Source: RYN-133 sp963754285 (GTDB lineage: Bacteria; Actinomycetota; Actinomycetes; Mycobacteriales; Jatrophihabitantaceae). Taken from it: a DNA stretch of 64,000 nucleotides. Location of the stretch: positions 496,001 to 560,000 of the forward strand of contig CAVWFN010000006.1 in assembly GCA_963754285.1 (NCBI GenBank). Direction: 5' to 3'. Shown one piece after another: positions 10,251 to 18,871 of the stretch (the stretch's first letter is position 1; each line of letters starts with the position of its first letter). The notes beneath the pieces are model-generated. The model did not search any database. It saw nothing but the letters and a program-made list of their open reading frames with translations, and was not told the origin of the DNA. A program made the translations under genes and the position numbers.

Positions 10251-11336
10251 TCAAGCAGCAGCAGGACGCATCGGCAAGATCGCGTCGGGCATCGGGCCGA
10301 CCTGGTCACGGCCGCAACCCTTCGCGACGTACAGCGACGTGTCAGCGGCGCCGTAGAGGGCCCGCAGGTTCGCGCCGTGCGTGGGCAGGTGCGCGATGCC
10401 GACGCTCACCGTCAGCGGCACGGTCGGGCCGGCGTCGGTGGTGAAGTCGTGGTCGCGAACGGCATCCAGGATCTGGTCTGCCCGCTGGCGCAGCGTGTCG
10501 ACCGAGCAGCCGGTGAGCAGCACGGCGATCTCGTCACCGCCCATCCGGCTGACAGTGTCGCCGTCGCGGGTCGCGTCGAGCAGGAGTTGGCTGAGCTGTA
10601 CCAGCACCTCGTCGCCGGCGATATGGCCGTAAGCGTCGTTCACGTGCTTGAAGTGGTCGATGTCGATCAACACCAGACCCGTGCCTTGCGCGCTCGCCGC
10701 GCCCGACAGAGCCGACGACGCGGCCTCGTTGAAGACGCGACGCGTGACCAGTCCGGTGAGCGAGTCGACGGCGGCCAGCGTGCGCAGTTCCGCGACCAGA
10801 GCGTCCTGACGTTCGCCGGACAGGATCATCAGCGCCATCGTCGTGACGATCGCGGCGACGAGATAGCCGGCCTGGACGACAGCCACCCGAGCCGGCAGGA
10901 GTGCGAACACGTCGGCGAGATCTCCGGTGACCGCGGCCGCACCGACCAGGATCGCGCCCGTGCGCCGCAGCGCGAAGCCGGCGTAGAGCGCCGGGAAGAT
11001 GAAGAAGATCTGGGCACTCACGGACGCGTCCGCGGTGATCAGGTCGAGCAGCACGATCACAGCGACGGCGCCGAACGGGAACAGCGCCCATACCCAGGCG
11101 CCGCGATTGCGCATGCGTCTGACCATCAGCGCGACGGCAACGACCGACAGTGCTGCGATAGAGGTGACGCTGATGCTGGCCGGGGTCGCGCGTTGCTGCG
11201 CCGGTGCGACGGCGGCGAAGAACACGGTGACCCCACCCGCCACGAGGGCAAGCGTCGACAGCACGCGGGCCGCGAGATCAGCGTCGCGTGGCTGGAGGCG
11301 TGCCAGCAGAGTCACACCAACTACATCGGCAGGCAT
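10251..11336 (-). CDS. Membrane diguanylate cyclase (GGDEF domain)
   Basis: 361 residues from ATG 11336. Residues 1-180 contain about six membrane segments (for example LSTLALVAGGVTVFFAAVA, SVTSIAALSVVAVALM, FPFGAVAVIVLLDLI and LVAAIVTTMALMIL), a sensor-like MASE-type region I cannot name. Residues 190-350 are a GGDEF domain: LAAVDSLTGLVTRRVFNE, LVLIDIDHFKHVNDAYGHIA, SRMGGDEIAVLL and TVSVGIAHLP. The active-site motif is GGDEI with Asp, Glu and the substrate-contact Asn intact, so it should make c-di-GMP from GTP. The inhibitory RxxD does not stand out. It diverges from the SRPBCC gene. Confidence 0.9.
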   Translation of the reverse strand: MPADVVGVTLLARLQPRDADLAARVLSTLALVAGGVTVFFAAVAPAQQRATPASISVTSIAALSVVAVALMVRRMRNRGAWVWALFPFGAVAVIVLLDLITADASVSAQIFFIFPALYAGFALRRTGAILVGAAAVTGDLADVFALLPARVAVVQAGYLVAAIVTTMALMILSGERQDALVAELRTLAAVDSLTGLVTRRVFNEAASSALSGAASAQGTGLVLIDIDHFKHVNDAYGHIAGDEVLVQLSQLLLDATRDGDTVSRMGGDEIAVLLTGCSVDTLRQRADQILDAVRDHDFTTDAGPTVPLTVSVGIAHLPTHGANLRALYGAADTSLYVAKGCGRDQVGPMPDAILPMRPAAA

Positions 11337-11380
11337 CGCCGGAAGTTCAATTGTTGTTCAACCAGTGCTTCGATGGACGG

Positions 11381-11845
11381 ATGATCGACAATGGCACGGT
11401 GAGCCGGGTCGTGCGGGCCGAGCGCGATGTCGCGGCACCGGCGGCGGCGGTCTTCGAACTCATCGCCGATCCTGCGCAGCAACCGCGCTGGGACGGCAAT
11501 GACAATCTCGGCGCTGCCGAGGCCGGCCAACGCGTCCGATCAACGGGCCAGACCTTCGTCATGACCCTGACGAGTGGGTCGGTCCGCGAGAACCATGTGG
11601 TCGAGTTCGACGAGGGCCGGCTGATCGCGTGGCGGCCGAGCGAGCCCGGCGCGCAGCCACCCGGGCACCTGTGGCGCTGGGAGCTCACGCCGATCGACGA
11701 GGCCCGCACCCGCGTCGTCCACACCTACGACTGGACGCACCTGGACGACCCGAACCGTCTTGACCGCGCGCGGGCGACTACCGCGGACAAGCTGCAAGCG
11801 TCACTCGACCGACTCGCCGATCTCGCCGAGAGCGGACTGAGGTAG
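11381..11845 (+). CDS. SRPBCC (START-like) family protein
   Basis: 154 residues from ATG 11381. AERDVAAPAAAVFELIADPA is the standard first strand and helix of SRPBCC proteins; HLWRWELTPIDEARTRVVHT is the central strand pair, and the C-terminal helix is KLQASLDRLADLAESG. These helix-grip proteins bind hydrophobic ligands or act as cyclases; the ligand is unknown. A GGACGG stretch just before the ATG could be the ribosome site. It ends 6 bases before the FtsX-type permease gene, so it may be read with the ABC operon. Confidence 0.8.
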   Translation: MIDNGTVSRVVRAERDVAAPAAAVFELIADPAQQPRWDGNDNLGAAEAGQRVRSTGQTFVMTLTSGSVRENHVVEFDEGRLIAWRPSEPGAQPPGHLWRWELTPIDEARTRVVHTYDWTHLDDPNRLDRARATTADKLQASLDRLADLAESGLR

Positions 11846-11851
11846 TCGGTC

Positions 11852-14800
11852 GTGGCGCTGTGGCTGCGCAGCATGCGGCGACGCCCCGGCGCGGCACTCG
11901 GCCTGTTCCTCATCGTCACGGTGGCGTCCGCGGCATCAGTTGCCGGTCCGGCGCTCGTGCGCGCGGCGGAGCAATCCGGGCTGCGTTCCACTCTTGCCAC
12001 GGCACCGGCCGGCGCGTACGACATCGAGATCGTCGGCCCGACCGACAACAACTCGCTTGCTTCGGTAGTGGACGGCGCGACCGCGGCGGCAGCGCGGGCG
12101 AACCATGAGTTGTTTCAGCCGGCGTTGCTCTTGGCCCGTTCGCAATACGACCATCGCTGGCGCGCCGGCCCGAAACAGACGTTCTCTGCGTTGGCCGTCA
12201 GCCCGGTCGACGGATGCCTGGCCACCGATCTCGCATCGGGCGCGTGCCCGACGCTGCCCGATGACGTGCTGGTCAGTGCCCACCTCGGCGTCGCGCCGCA
12301 CACGCGCATCACCATCGTCGGACGGCGCGGTTACTTCACGGTGTCCGGCAGCTACCGCGACGGTGCCATCCCACCGTGGTTCTCGGGAGTAGGCGCGCAA
12401 CCGGTGCTGACGACCGAAGCGACCCTGGCGCAGATCGACCCGACGCCGATGGTGATCGCCCGCCTGCACCTGCGCGTTGCCGCGCTGACCCTCGATCGGC
12501 TCGGACTCGCAGCCGCGTCGCTGCGCGCGGTCACTGCGACGTCGTTGCGGCAATCGGTTGTCTCCGCACCGACCAGCGCCCTACCGGATCTGGAGAGCTC
12601 GATCGCCGCCGACCGCAAGGTCGCGATCGTGGTCGGGCTGCTCACCGTCGTCCCGCTCGTGCTGCTGTGCTGGTACACCCTCGCTCTGATCATGCAATTG
12701 ATTGCCGTGGTGCGTTCGCGCGAGTGGGCGTTGGGACGGCTGCGCGGCCTGCCCGTCGGCGTCTGGCTGCGCTCGCTCTACCGCGAGCCGATCGTGTTGC
12801 TCGCTGCAGGCGCGGTCTGCGGATTCGCGGCCGGGACGGCGGTGGCCGTCGAGACCGTGCACGCGACGATGGCGCCGGGCACGCCGGTCGAGGTGCTGCG
12901 GCTGCCCGTGCTCGCGTGCTTCGCCGGGACGGTGCTCGGCGCGGCGCTCGGTGTAGCGATCGCGACGGCGCGGGGTGCGCGGCTGCCACTGGCGACGCTG
13001 CTGCAGCAGTCGGCGGAGCCGAGCCGGCTCACCCGCGTCGGCGCCGCCGTGCAGGTGCTGGTGCTCGCGGCCACGGTGTTCTCGATCGTGCAACTCGCGA
13101 GCGCCCGCCAGGTGAGCGTGGGTATCGGCAATCTCGGCGTGCTCCTCCCCGGCCTGCTTGCCGCGGTGCTGTCGCTGGCCGCGATCCGCATCGCCGCGCA
13201 GGTCGTCCGGCGTCGCGGCGCACGTCCACCGAAGTCGTTGTATCGGCTCGTCGTCGGACGTCGCCTCGCACGCAACCCGGCGCTGCTCGGGCGATACCTG
13301 ATCGTGGCCGTGGCCACCGCCGTCTTGATGTTCACGGTCTCGCTCGTCGTGATCATGCAGCGCAATGTTCGTCTGCGCGCCGACAACATGCTCGGTGCGG
13401 CGCAGGTCGTGCGCGTGCAGCCGGTGGCGCCGCAGCAGCTGCTGGCCGCGGTCGCTGCCGCCGATCCGTCCGGACGCGAGGCGATGGCCGTCGAGCAACT
13501 GCGTGGTCCGACCTATGGCGGCACATCCCGCATCGTCGCGGTCGACACCGCACGGTTGGGCGCGGTGTCCTTCTGGCACCCGAGCTGGGCCGGCCTCAGC
13601 GCCGATCGCGTACACCAGTTGCTGGCTCCGCCGCATGCAGCGCCGTTGGTGCTGCGTGGCACGAGCGTGACCATGACGTTGGCCGGCGCACGGCTGCGCA
13701 CCGCCCCGTTCAACGTCGAGACGAGCGCGCCGATCCCGCACCCGCATGTCGAGCTCGTCGTCCTCTCGGACAACCGGTGGGTCGACGTCGACCTGGGTCG
13801 GCTCGAATCCGGCGCAGCGACTCTGCACGGCGCCATTCCGTGTGCGCACGGGTGCCCGCTGCGGCAGATCGAGTTCGTCAACGACAGCGACACCCTGTTC
13901 ACGGCGAACGTCACGATCACCGCTCTGTCGACCGACGAGCAACCGGCGTCGACGTTCGCGTCGACGCTGCGGACGACCGCCGACTGGCAGGACAATCTCG
14001 TCGGCGCCGAACCGGAACTGCCCGTGCACGCCATCCCGCAGGGCAGCGCAGGCGGCCTGACCGTGCGCCTTCAGGACTACACCGGCCAGAGCGCCCCGGC
14101 GCTGACGCCCGCCGACGGCCCACCCGACGTCCCGGTGATCGCCGCCGCGGGCGTCGACGCGCAACTGCTCCCCGCTTTCCAGAACGCAGTCGACGGCACC
14201 GGGCTCAACGCCGCAGCCTTGCCGATGACGATCGTCGCGCGGGCCAGCGCACTGCCGAGTTCGGTGAGCGACGGCGTACTGGTCGACCTCGGCGTCATCG
14301 CCCGGTTCACCGACCCGGCACAGTCGAAGGCGTCTGCCGAGGTGTGGCTGTCGCCGGACGCGCCCGCGTCGCTCGTCCCGGCGCTACACCGGGCCGGACT
14401 CCGCGTGACCTCCGTCGACACCGTGCGAGCGCCGACCGATCGGCTGCTGTCGGCGGCGCCCGTACGCACAGTCATCGCGAGCGTTGCCGCGATCGCACTG
14501 CTCGCGATCCTCGCCGCGGTCGCGCTCGGAGCCGGTGTCGCGCTCGACAGCGAGCGCAGGCGACTGTCGGCACGAGTGCTGCGCGACGCAGGCGTCGGGT
14601 CGCGCGCGATCGACCGACTGTGCTTCGCAGAGGTGGCAGTGCCGGCCGGTCTTGCGGTCGTGCTGGGAGCCGTGGCCGGGACGGTCGCGTTGCTGGTGGC
14701 GGGAGCGCGGCTGCCACTGTTCGCCGATCCCGCCGGGCCACCGCTGGCGACCGCGCCGCCGTGGGTGCCGATCCTGGCGGTGTTCGGCGCGCTGGTCGCG

Positions 14801-14872
14801 ATCGTGCTCGTCGCGAGCATCGCACTGGCGACGGCCCTGCGGCGTTCGGCATTCACCCGGAGCCGGGCATGA
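11852..14872 (+). CDS. FtsX-type ABC transporter permease
   Basis: 1006 residues from GTG 11852. One membrane segment at about 14-35 (LGLFLIVTVASAASVAGPAL) leads into a periplasmic domain (about 36-250). Four segments follow at 255-280, 300-325, 340-365 and 390-470, in the FtsX core with EWALGRLRGLPVGVWLRSLY. A second large extracellular region runs from about 500 to 860, and three final segments follow (TVIASVAAIALLAILAAVAL; VAVPAGLAVVLGAVAGTVAL; VPILAVFGALVAIVLVASIA). This is the layout of MacB/FtsX-like exporters with two extracellular domains. The stop overlaps the next ATG (ATGA). Substrate unknown; lipoprotein or peptide export is typical for the family. Confidence 0.85.
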   Translation: MALWLRSMRRRPGAALGLFLIVTVASAASVAGPALVRAAEQSGLRSTLATAPAGAYDIEIVGPTDNNSLASVVDGATAAAARANHELFQPALLLARSQYDHRWRAGPKQTFSALAVSPVDGCLATDLASGACPTLPDDVLVSAHLGVAPHTRITIVGRRGYFTVSGSYRDGAIPPWFSGVGAQPVLTTEATLAQIDPTPMVIARLHLRVAALTLDRLGLAAASLRAVTATSLRQSVVSAPTSALPDLESSIAADRKVAIVVGLLTVVPLVLLCWYTLALIMQLIAVVRSREWALGRLRGLPVGVWLRSLYREPIVLLAAGAVCGFAAGTAVAVETVHATMAPGTPVEVLRLPVLACFAGTVLGAALGVAIATARGARLPLATLLQQSAEPSRLTRVGAAVQVLVLAATVFSIVQLASARQVSVGIGNLGVLLPGLLAAVLSLAAIRIAAQVVRRRGARPPKSLYRLVVGRRLARNPALLGRYLIVAVATAVLMFTVSLVVIMQRNVRLRADNMLGAAQVVRVQPVAPQQLLAAVAAADPSGREAMAVEQLRGPTYGGTSRIVAVDTARLGAVSFWHPSWAGLSADRVHQLLAPPHAAPLVLRGTSVTMTLAGARLRTAPFNVETSAPIPHPHVELVVLSDNRWVDVDLGRLESGAATLHGAIPCAHGCPLRQIEFVNDSDTLFTANVTITALSTDEQPASTFASTLRTTADWQDNLVGAEPELPVHAIPQGSAGGLTVRLQDYTGQSAPALTPADGPPDVPVIAAAGVDAQLLPAFQNAVDGTGLNAAALPMTIVARASALPSSVSDGVLVDLGVIARFTDPAQSKASAEVWLSPDAPASLVPALHRAGLRVTSVDTVRAPTDRLLSAAPVRTVIASVAAIALLAILAAVALGAGVALDSERRRLSARVLRDAGVGSRAIDRLCFAEVAVPAGLAVVLGAVAGTVALLVAGARLPLFADPAGPPLATAPPWVPILAVFGALVAIVLVASIALATALRRSAFTRSRA

Positions 14873-15720
14873 CCGGCGTCGAGGTCGAGTGCAGCGGGCT
14901 GGTGCACGTTTATCAGGTGTCGGGCATCGATACGGCCGCGCTGCGCGGCGTCGATCTCAGCGTGCGAGCCGGCGAGCGGATCGCGCTGTTCGGTCCGTCG
15001 GGTTCGGGCAAGTCGACCCTGCTTGCCGTGCTGGCCGGGATCCGGCAGCCGTCTGCCGGCCAGGTTCGCATCGACGGCAGTGACATCGCGCGCGCACCCG
15101 AGAAGGCGTTGCGCGCGTACCGTCGCGACACGGTCGGGGTGCTGCTGCAGGACGCCTCGGCCAACCTGCTCGGTTACGCCAGCGCATGGGACAACGTGCG
15201 CTACGCCCAGCGTCCGCATCGCTCCGGATCGGCGCAGCGCGCCCAGCACGTGCTTGAGGCGGTCGAGCTGAGCCGCCGTGATCGCAACCGTCCGATCGTC
15301 GAACTGTCCCGCGCGGCGCAGCAGTCGGTAGCACTTGCCACCGCACTGGCCAACGCACCGCACCTCGTGCTGGCCGACGAACCGACCAGCGAGCTCGGAC
15401 CGGCACATGCGCGCCAGCTGATCGGCAACATCCTCGAGCTGGCCGGCGAATCGGCCTCGACCGTCATCGTGGTCACGCACGACCGCGGTGTTGCCGATGC
15501 GATGGACCGCACGCTGCTCATGCGCGAAGGACGCATCGGCGCCGAACTCACCGGCGACCGCTCGAGCCGCCCGACCGCGGTCGTGACCGCCGACGGCAGC
15601 GTGCAGTTGCCGGACGCGACCTTCGACCGTTGGCCGGCCGGTACGCGAGTCGAGATCGACGAGACCGACGACCGCACGCTGACCGTGCGCCGTCTCGACG
15701 ACCCGGACGGTTCGCGATGA
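14869..15720 (+). CDS. ABC transporter ATPase with degenerate signature motif (NBD1)
   Basis: 283 residues; partner of the FtsX-type permease and of the following ATPase. Walker A is GPSGSGKST near residue 44 and the Q-loop region is VGVLLQDASANLLGY. The signature reads VELSRAAQQSVALA where LSGGQ is expected. Walker B is HLVLADEPTSELG with the catalytic Glu present but the D-loop Asp replaced by Gly, and the H-loop is VVTHDRG. Residues 230-283 form an extra domain (GAELTGDRSSRPTAVVTADG...). With the consensus signature coming from the neighbouring ATPase, this subunit can complete one working ATP site. Confidence 0.88.
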   Translation: MTGVEVECSGLVHVYQVSGIDTAALRGVDLSVRAGERIALFGPSGSGKSTLLAVLAGIRQPSAGQVRIDGSDIARAPEKALRAYRRDTVGVLLQDASANLLGYASAWDNVRYAQRPHRSGSAQRAQHVLEAVELSRRDRNRPIVELSRAAQQSVALATALANAPHLVLADEPTSELGPAHARQLIGNILELAGESASTVIVVTHDRGVADAMDRTLLMREGRIGAELTGDRSSRPTAVVTADGSVQLPDATFDRWPAGTRVEIDETDDRTLTVRRLDDPDGSR

Positions 15721-16718
15721 GCGCCGGACTCACGCTCACCGCGGTGGCAATTGCACGCGGCAAGCGTCATCTCGTCGACGGGCTCAGCCTGGCCGCGCCG
15801 CCGGGCACACTTGTCGCGATCATCGGTGTTGCCGGATCGGGCAAGTCCGCGGTGCTCGACGCGATCGCCGGTCATGCGCGCGTCGACGCCGGCACGGTGA
15901 GCGTCGATGGACGGGTCGCATACGTGTCGCAGGCACATGACCTGATCCCGACGCTCACCGCGCTCGAGAACGTCGCCCTCGCCGCACTGGCTGCGGGTGC
16001 GGCGCCGGACGACTCGTGGCAGCGCGCCGCGCACTGGCTCGACCGGCTCGGCCTGCCGGCGGCCGCGCAGGCCAATCTCGCCGAGGAACTCTCCGGCGGT
16101 CAGCACCAGCGCGTGGCCCTCGCGCGGGCGCTCGCCGCCAATGCGGCCCTCGTCGTCGCCGATGACCCGACCAGCGAACTGGACGAGGCAAGCGTCGAGC
16201 GTGCCGTCGATGCCATCCGCGAGGTGCTGGCCGACGGCGCCGTCGTCGTGGTCGCTACCGGCGAGCCGCGCTTGCTCGCCGCCGCTGGACTGATCGTCGA
16301 CCTGGACGCGGCGCCGTCAGCGGCTGATGCGCGTACTGCGCAGGATCGCGAGCACCAGATCACGTTCGGCCGTACCGGTGCTGCTCATGCAGGCCGTCAT
16401 CGACAGGTACGAACCGTAGCCCCGACGCAGAAGGATCGTGCCGCTGATCATGGAAGTGCCCCCGTCGGCGCGGCAAGCGTCATTCGGCCGTCGGATCCAC
16501 ACGTTGGCCGGATGGCCGTCAATCGTCATCATTCGCCCTGGGAGTCCGGCGAGGGTGAGGTGATGCTCCGAGAACGACCCGAAGCTCATCCACGAGGCAA
16601 CGACCCCACCTGGGGTCAGATGTGTGCGCGGAACATCCAGGCAGCTGGAGCCATGGATGTTATTCACACACGGCGAGCGCATCGTTTGGTTGCCCATGTA
16701 GAACAGACCTGTCGCTAG
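15717..16718 (+). CDS. ABC transporter ATPase with altered Walker B and H-loop (NBD2)
   Basis: ATG 15717 overlaps the stop of NBD1 (ATGA). Walker A is GVAGSGKSA, the Q-loop YVSQAHDLIPTL and the signature a normal EELSGGQHQRVALARAL. Walker B, however, is LVVADDPTSELD (Asp where the catalytic Glu should be), and the H-loop reads VVVVATGEPRLL, with Gly where VTHD has His. The recognisable domain ends at about residue 198 (GLIVDLDA, near 16310). The frame stays open for another 130 codons, wholly antisense to the sigma factor gene, and that tail has no family resemblance. A true end near 16325 in another frame is possible but not provable here. Confidence 0.75.
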   Translation: MSAGLTLTAVAIARGKRHLVDGLSLAAPPGTLVAIIGVAGSGKSAVLDAIAGHARVDAGTVSVDGRVAYVSQAHDLIPTLTALENVALAALAAGAAPDDSWQRAAHWLDRLGLPAAAQANLAEELSGGQHQRVALARALAANAALVVADDPTSELDEASVERAVDAIREVLADGAVVVVATGEPRLLAAAGLIVDLDAAPSAADARTAQDREHQITFGRTGAAHAGRHRQVRTVAPTQKDRAADHGSAPVGAASVIRPSDPHVGRMAVNRHHSPWESGEGEVMLRERPEAHPRGNDPTWGQMCARNIQAAGAMDVIHTRRAHRLVAHVEQTCR

Positions 16719-17528
16719 CGAGAACTGGAATCGGAGTCGGTGGATCTGCCAACCAGGCGGGTAGGCGATTGAGACGTTGTCGACCTTGGTGCGCTGCCAA
16801 TCCTTGGTCGATATCGCGGGTTCGTTCGTAGAGCTGTGCCGAGTCATCGTGAGTACGGTTGCGACCACGACGGCGATTACCACCCCGGCGACAAGGGCCA
16901 GGCGGTGCGTGCGGCGACGCGCAGCCCGAGTGCGGACATCGGTCCCACTCAACTCGTGCAGCGGCTCCGGCGTTCCTGCGTGCAACATCGTTGCGAGATC
17001 GCTTTCGACCAGGTCGCTCATTGCGGTTCTCCCTTCCGGCTCGGCGGGTGCCAGCTGCGGCATGGCGCGCAACCGTTGGAGGGCGCGGGCAGTCTGGCTC
17101 TTAACAGTGCCGACGCTGCAACCGAGCACTACGGCGGTGTCAGCCTCGCTGCGGTCCTCGAAGTAGCGCAGCACAATCACGGCGCGTTGGCCCGGCGGCA
17201 ACGTGCGCAACAACTGATTCATCCCGAGGCGTTCGTCGGATTTGGCGGTGACGTCGTCCGACACATCATCAGGCAACCTGTCGGTTGCTATCTCGCCCGC
17301 CCAGCGACGTCTACGCCAGCCGAGAAAGGTCGTGTACATGACGCGGCACACGTACGAGTAGGCGGCGTCGTCGTGGCGCAGCCGCCCCCACCGCGTCCAG
17401 ACCTTCAGCAGCGCGACCTGCACGAGATCCTCTGCGCTCGCCCAGTCGCCGGTAAGCAGCCAGGCGCTGCGCTGCAGGGCACGCGAACGCTCGGCGACGA
17501 ACGCGTCAAACGCGTCGCGATCGGCCAC
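16317..17528 (-). CDS. SigE-family sigma factor joined to a membrane-anchored extracytoplasmic protein
   Basis: 403 residues as read, from GTG 17528 behind GGGAGGTG. Residues 1-165 are a SigE-family (actinobacterial ECF-like) sigma factor: FDAFVAERSRALQRSAWLLT, WASAEDLVQVALLKVWTRWG (region 2) and PPGQRAVIVLRYFEDRSEAD...CSVGTVKSQTARAL (region 4). From residue 170, MSDLVESDLATMLHAGTP begins what looks like a separate protein: a basic cytosolic stretch, one membrane segment (LVAGVVIAVVVATVLTM) and about 170 extracytoplasmic residues. That ATG (17021-17019) has its own AAGGGAGA site and overlaps a TGA (17020-17018) that would end the sigma factor in the next frame. One inserted base in the sigma tail would therefore create this fusion from a normal coupled pair. 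Confidence 0.8.
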   Translation of the reverse strand: MADRDAFDAFVAERSRALQRSAWLLTGDWASAEDLVQVALLKVWTRWGRLRHDDAAYSYVCRVMYTTFLGWRRRRWAGEIATDRLPDDVSDDVTAKSDERLGMNQLLRTLPPGQRAVIVLRYFEDRSEADTAVVLGCSVGTVKSQTARALQRLRAMPQLAPAEPEGRTAMSDLVESDLATMLHAGTPEPLHELSGTDVRTRAARRRTHRLALVAGVVIAVVVATVLTMTRHSSTNEPAISTKDWQRTKVDNVSIAYPPGWQIHRLRFQFSLATGLFYMGNQTMRSPCVNNIHGSSCLDVPRTHLTPGGVVASWMSFGSFSEHHLTLAGLPGRMMTIDGHPANVWIRRPNDACRADGGTSMISGTILLRRGYGSYLSMTACMSSTGTAERDLVLAILRSTRISR

Positions 17529-17579
17529 CGCACCTCCCTGTCCTGGACAAGAGCGTGCGGCACCGCCAAAAGGTTGTCG

Positions 17580-18527
17580 CTACTGACGCGCCAATCGGGC
17601 GAGATCGGCGGCGCCGATCAGGCCGGCATCAGGTCCGAGCGCCACCGGTTCGATGGCGGCCACCGGACGGAAGCCGCGGCCGGTCAGGGTGTGGCGATAC
17701 TCCTGACGCGCGGGGCCGAGCAGCAACTCCCCTGCGGCAGACACCCCGCCGCCGATGACGAACATCGACGGATCGAGCACGGCGGCGAGGTTGGCGAGCC
17801 CCTTGCCCAGCCACCGGCCCATGTTCGTGCAGATCGACAGCGCGGCCGGATCGCCTTCGGCAGCAGCGCCGCTGACCACCGGTCCGTCGATCGCGTCGAT
17901 CGAGCCCGCGAGTTTCATCATCCGGGCTGCGGAGACCGGCGAGTCATGCGCGAGTTCGCGGGCATCGCGCGCCAGGGCTCGTCCGGACGCATACATCTCC
18001 CAACACCCGCGGTTGCCGCACGCGCACAGCCTGCCGTCGGGGACGACGGTCATGTGCCCGTACTCGCAGGCGATGCCGTACGCGCCGCGAAAGACCGTGC
18101 CGTCGACGATGAGCGCGCCACCGATGCCGGTGCCCAGCGTGACGATCACGACGACCGGCTGCCCGGCTGCCACGCCGTAGCGATACTCGGCCCAGGCCGC
18201 GGCGTTGGCGTCGTTCTCGACGACCAGAGGCAGATCGATGCGGCGTTCGAGATCGGCGCGCAACGGCTCGTCGCGCCAGGCCAGATGCGGCGAGAACAGC
18301 ACGGTCGCGTTGTCGGCGGCGATCCAGCCCGCCGCGCCGATACCGACCGCGGCGACGTCGTGTCGCTCGCGCAGGGCTTCGACGACGTCGACGATGACCG
18401 ACTCGGTGTTGGCGGCGTCGTCGCCGGGGGTGTCGCGACGTTCGCGATCGATCACCCGTCCGCTCTCGTCGACGACGCCGGCTGCGACCTTGGTGCCGCC
18501 GATGTCGACGCCGATCGCGAGCGTCAC
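17580..18527 (-). CDS. glk: ROK-family glucokinase
   Basis: 315 residues from GTG 18527, overlapping the upstream stop by GTGA. The ATP phosphate loop is GVDIGGTKVAAGVVD at the N-terminus; VVENDANAAAWAE carries the catalytic Asp; VTLGTGIGGALIVDG is the second phosphate segment; GHMTVVPDGRLCACGNRGCW is the ROK zinc site (His plus CxCGxxGCxE). No DNA-binding domain, so it is a kinase and not a ROK repressor. Family role: phosphorylation of cytosolic glucose. Actinomycete homologues sit in the same neighbourhood beside the ArsA-like ATPase. Another hexose substrate cannot be excluded. Confidence 0.88.
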   Translation of the reverse strand: MTLAIGVDIGGTKVAAGVVDESGRVIDRERRDTPGDDAANTESVIVDVVEALRERHDVAAVGIGAAGWIAADNATVLFSPHLAWRDEPLRADLERRIDLPLVVENDANAAAWAEYRYGVAAGQPVVVIVTLGTGIGGALIVDGTVFRGAYGIACEYGHMTVVPDGRLCACGNRGCWEMYASGRALARDARELAHDSPVSAARMMKLAGSIDAIDGPVVSGAAAEGDPAALSICTNMGRWLGKGLANLAAVLDPSMFVIGGGVSAAGELLLGPARQEYRHTLTGRGFRPVAAIEPVALGPDAGLIGAADLARLARQ

Positions 18528-18871
18528 GAGGTGCTCGAATCGCCGCCGAGGTCGATGCGTTGCACGCGCGGCGTGTCCGGTTTCGCTGCCTCGCTGCCGG
18601 GTGCGGCATTGGCTGCCGCGTCGACGATCGCCCGCAAGGCGGACGCGAGCGCTGCGCCCGCCTCCGTGACCCGCTCGGTGACCTCGGGACGATCGCCCCG
18701 CAACACCGCCATGAACTGGCACAGCGGGCACCACTGGCATACCGGCGCTCCCGAATCGGCGTGGCCTTCGGGCGCAGCCGGGAAGGTCTGCCGCGTCCAT
18801 TCCTGCACGACGCCGATCAGGCGTGCGGCCTCATCGGCCAGCGGCGAGCGCGGTGGTTGCTCGTCAGCCAT
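18524..18871 (-). CDS. DUF5304-like protein with a CxxCPxC motif
   Basis: 115 residues from ATG 18871; a GTG at 18880 would add MPL. The centre carries VCQWCPLCQF, a CxxCPxC cluster likely to bind metal or form a disulfide, between a helical N-terminus (ADEAARLIGVVQEWTRQ) and a helical Ala-rich segment (EAGAALASALRAIVDAAAN). The tail is disordered. It overlaps the ArsA-like gene by 8 bases upstream and the glucokinase start downstream, so the three are one translation-coupled unit. Function unknown; similar short proteins accompany these neighbours in other actinomycetes. Confidence 0.72.
   Translation of the reverse strand: MADEQPPRSPLADEAARLIGVVQEWTRQTFPAAPEGHADSGAPVCQWCPLCQFMAVLRGDRPEVTERVTEAGAALASALRAIVDAAANAAPGSEAAKPDTPRVQRIDLGGDSSTS

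Noticed and set aside
16311..16718. C-terminal 130 codons of the second ABC ATPase as a real domain.
   Set aside because: Entirely antisense to the sigma/membrane gene, with no family resemblance; kept in the coordinates only because the frame is open.
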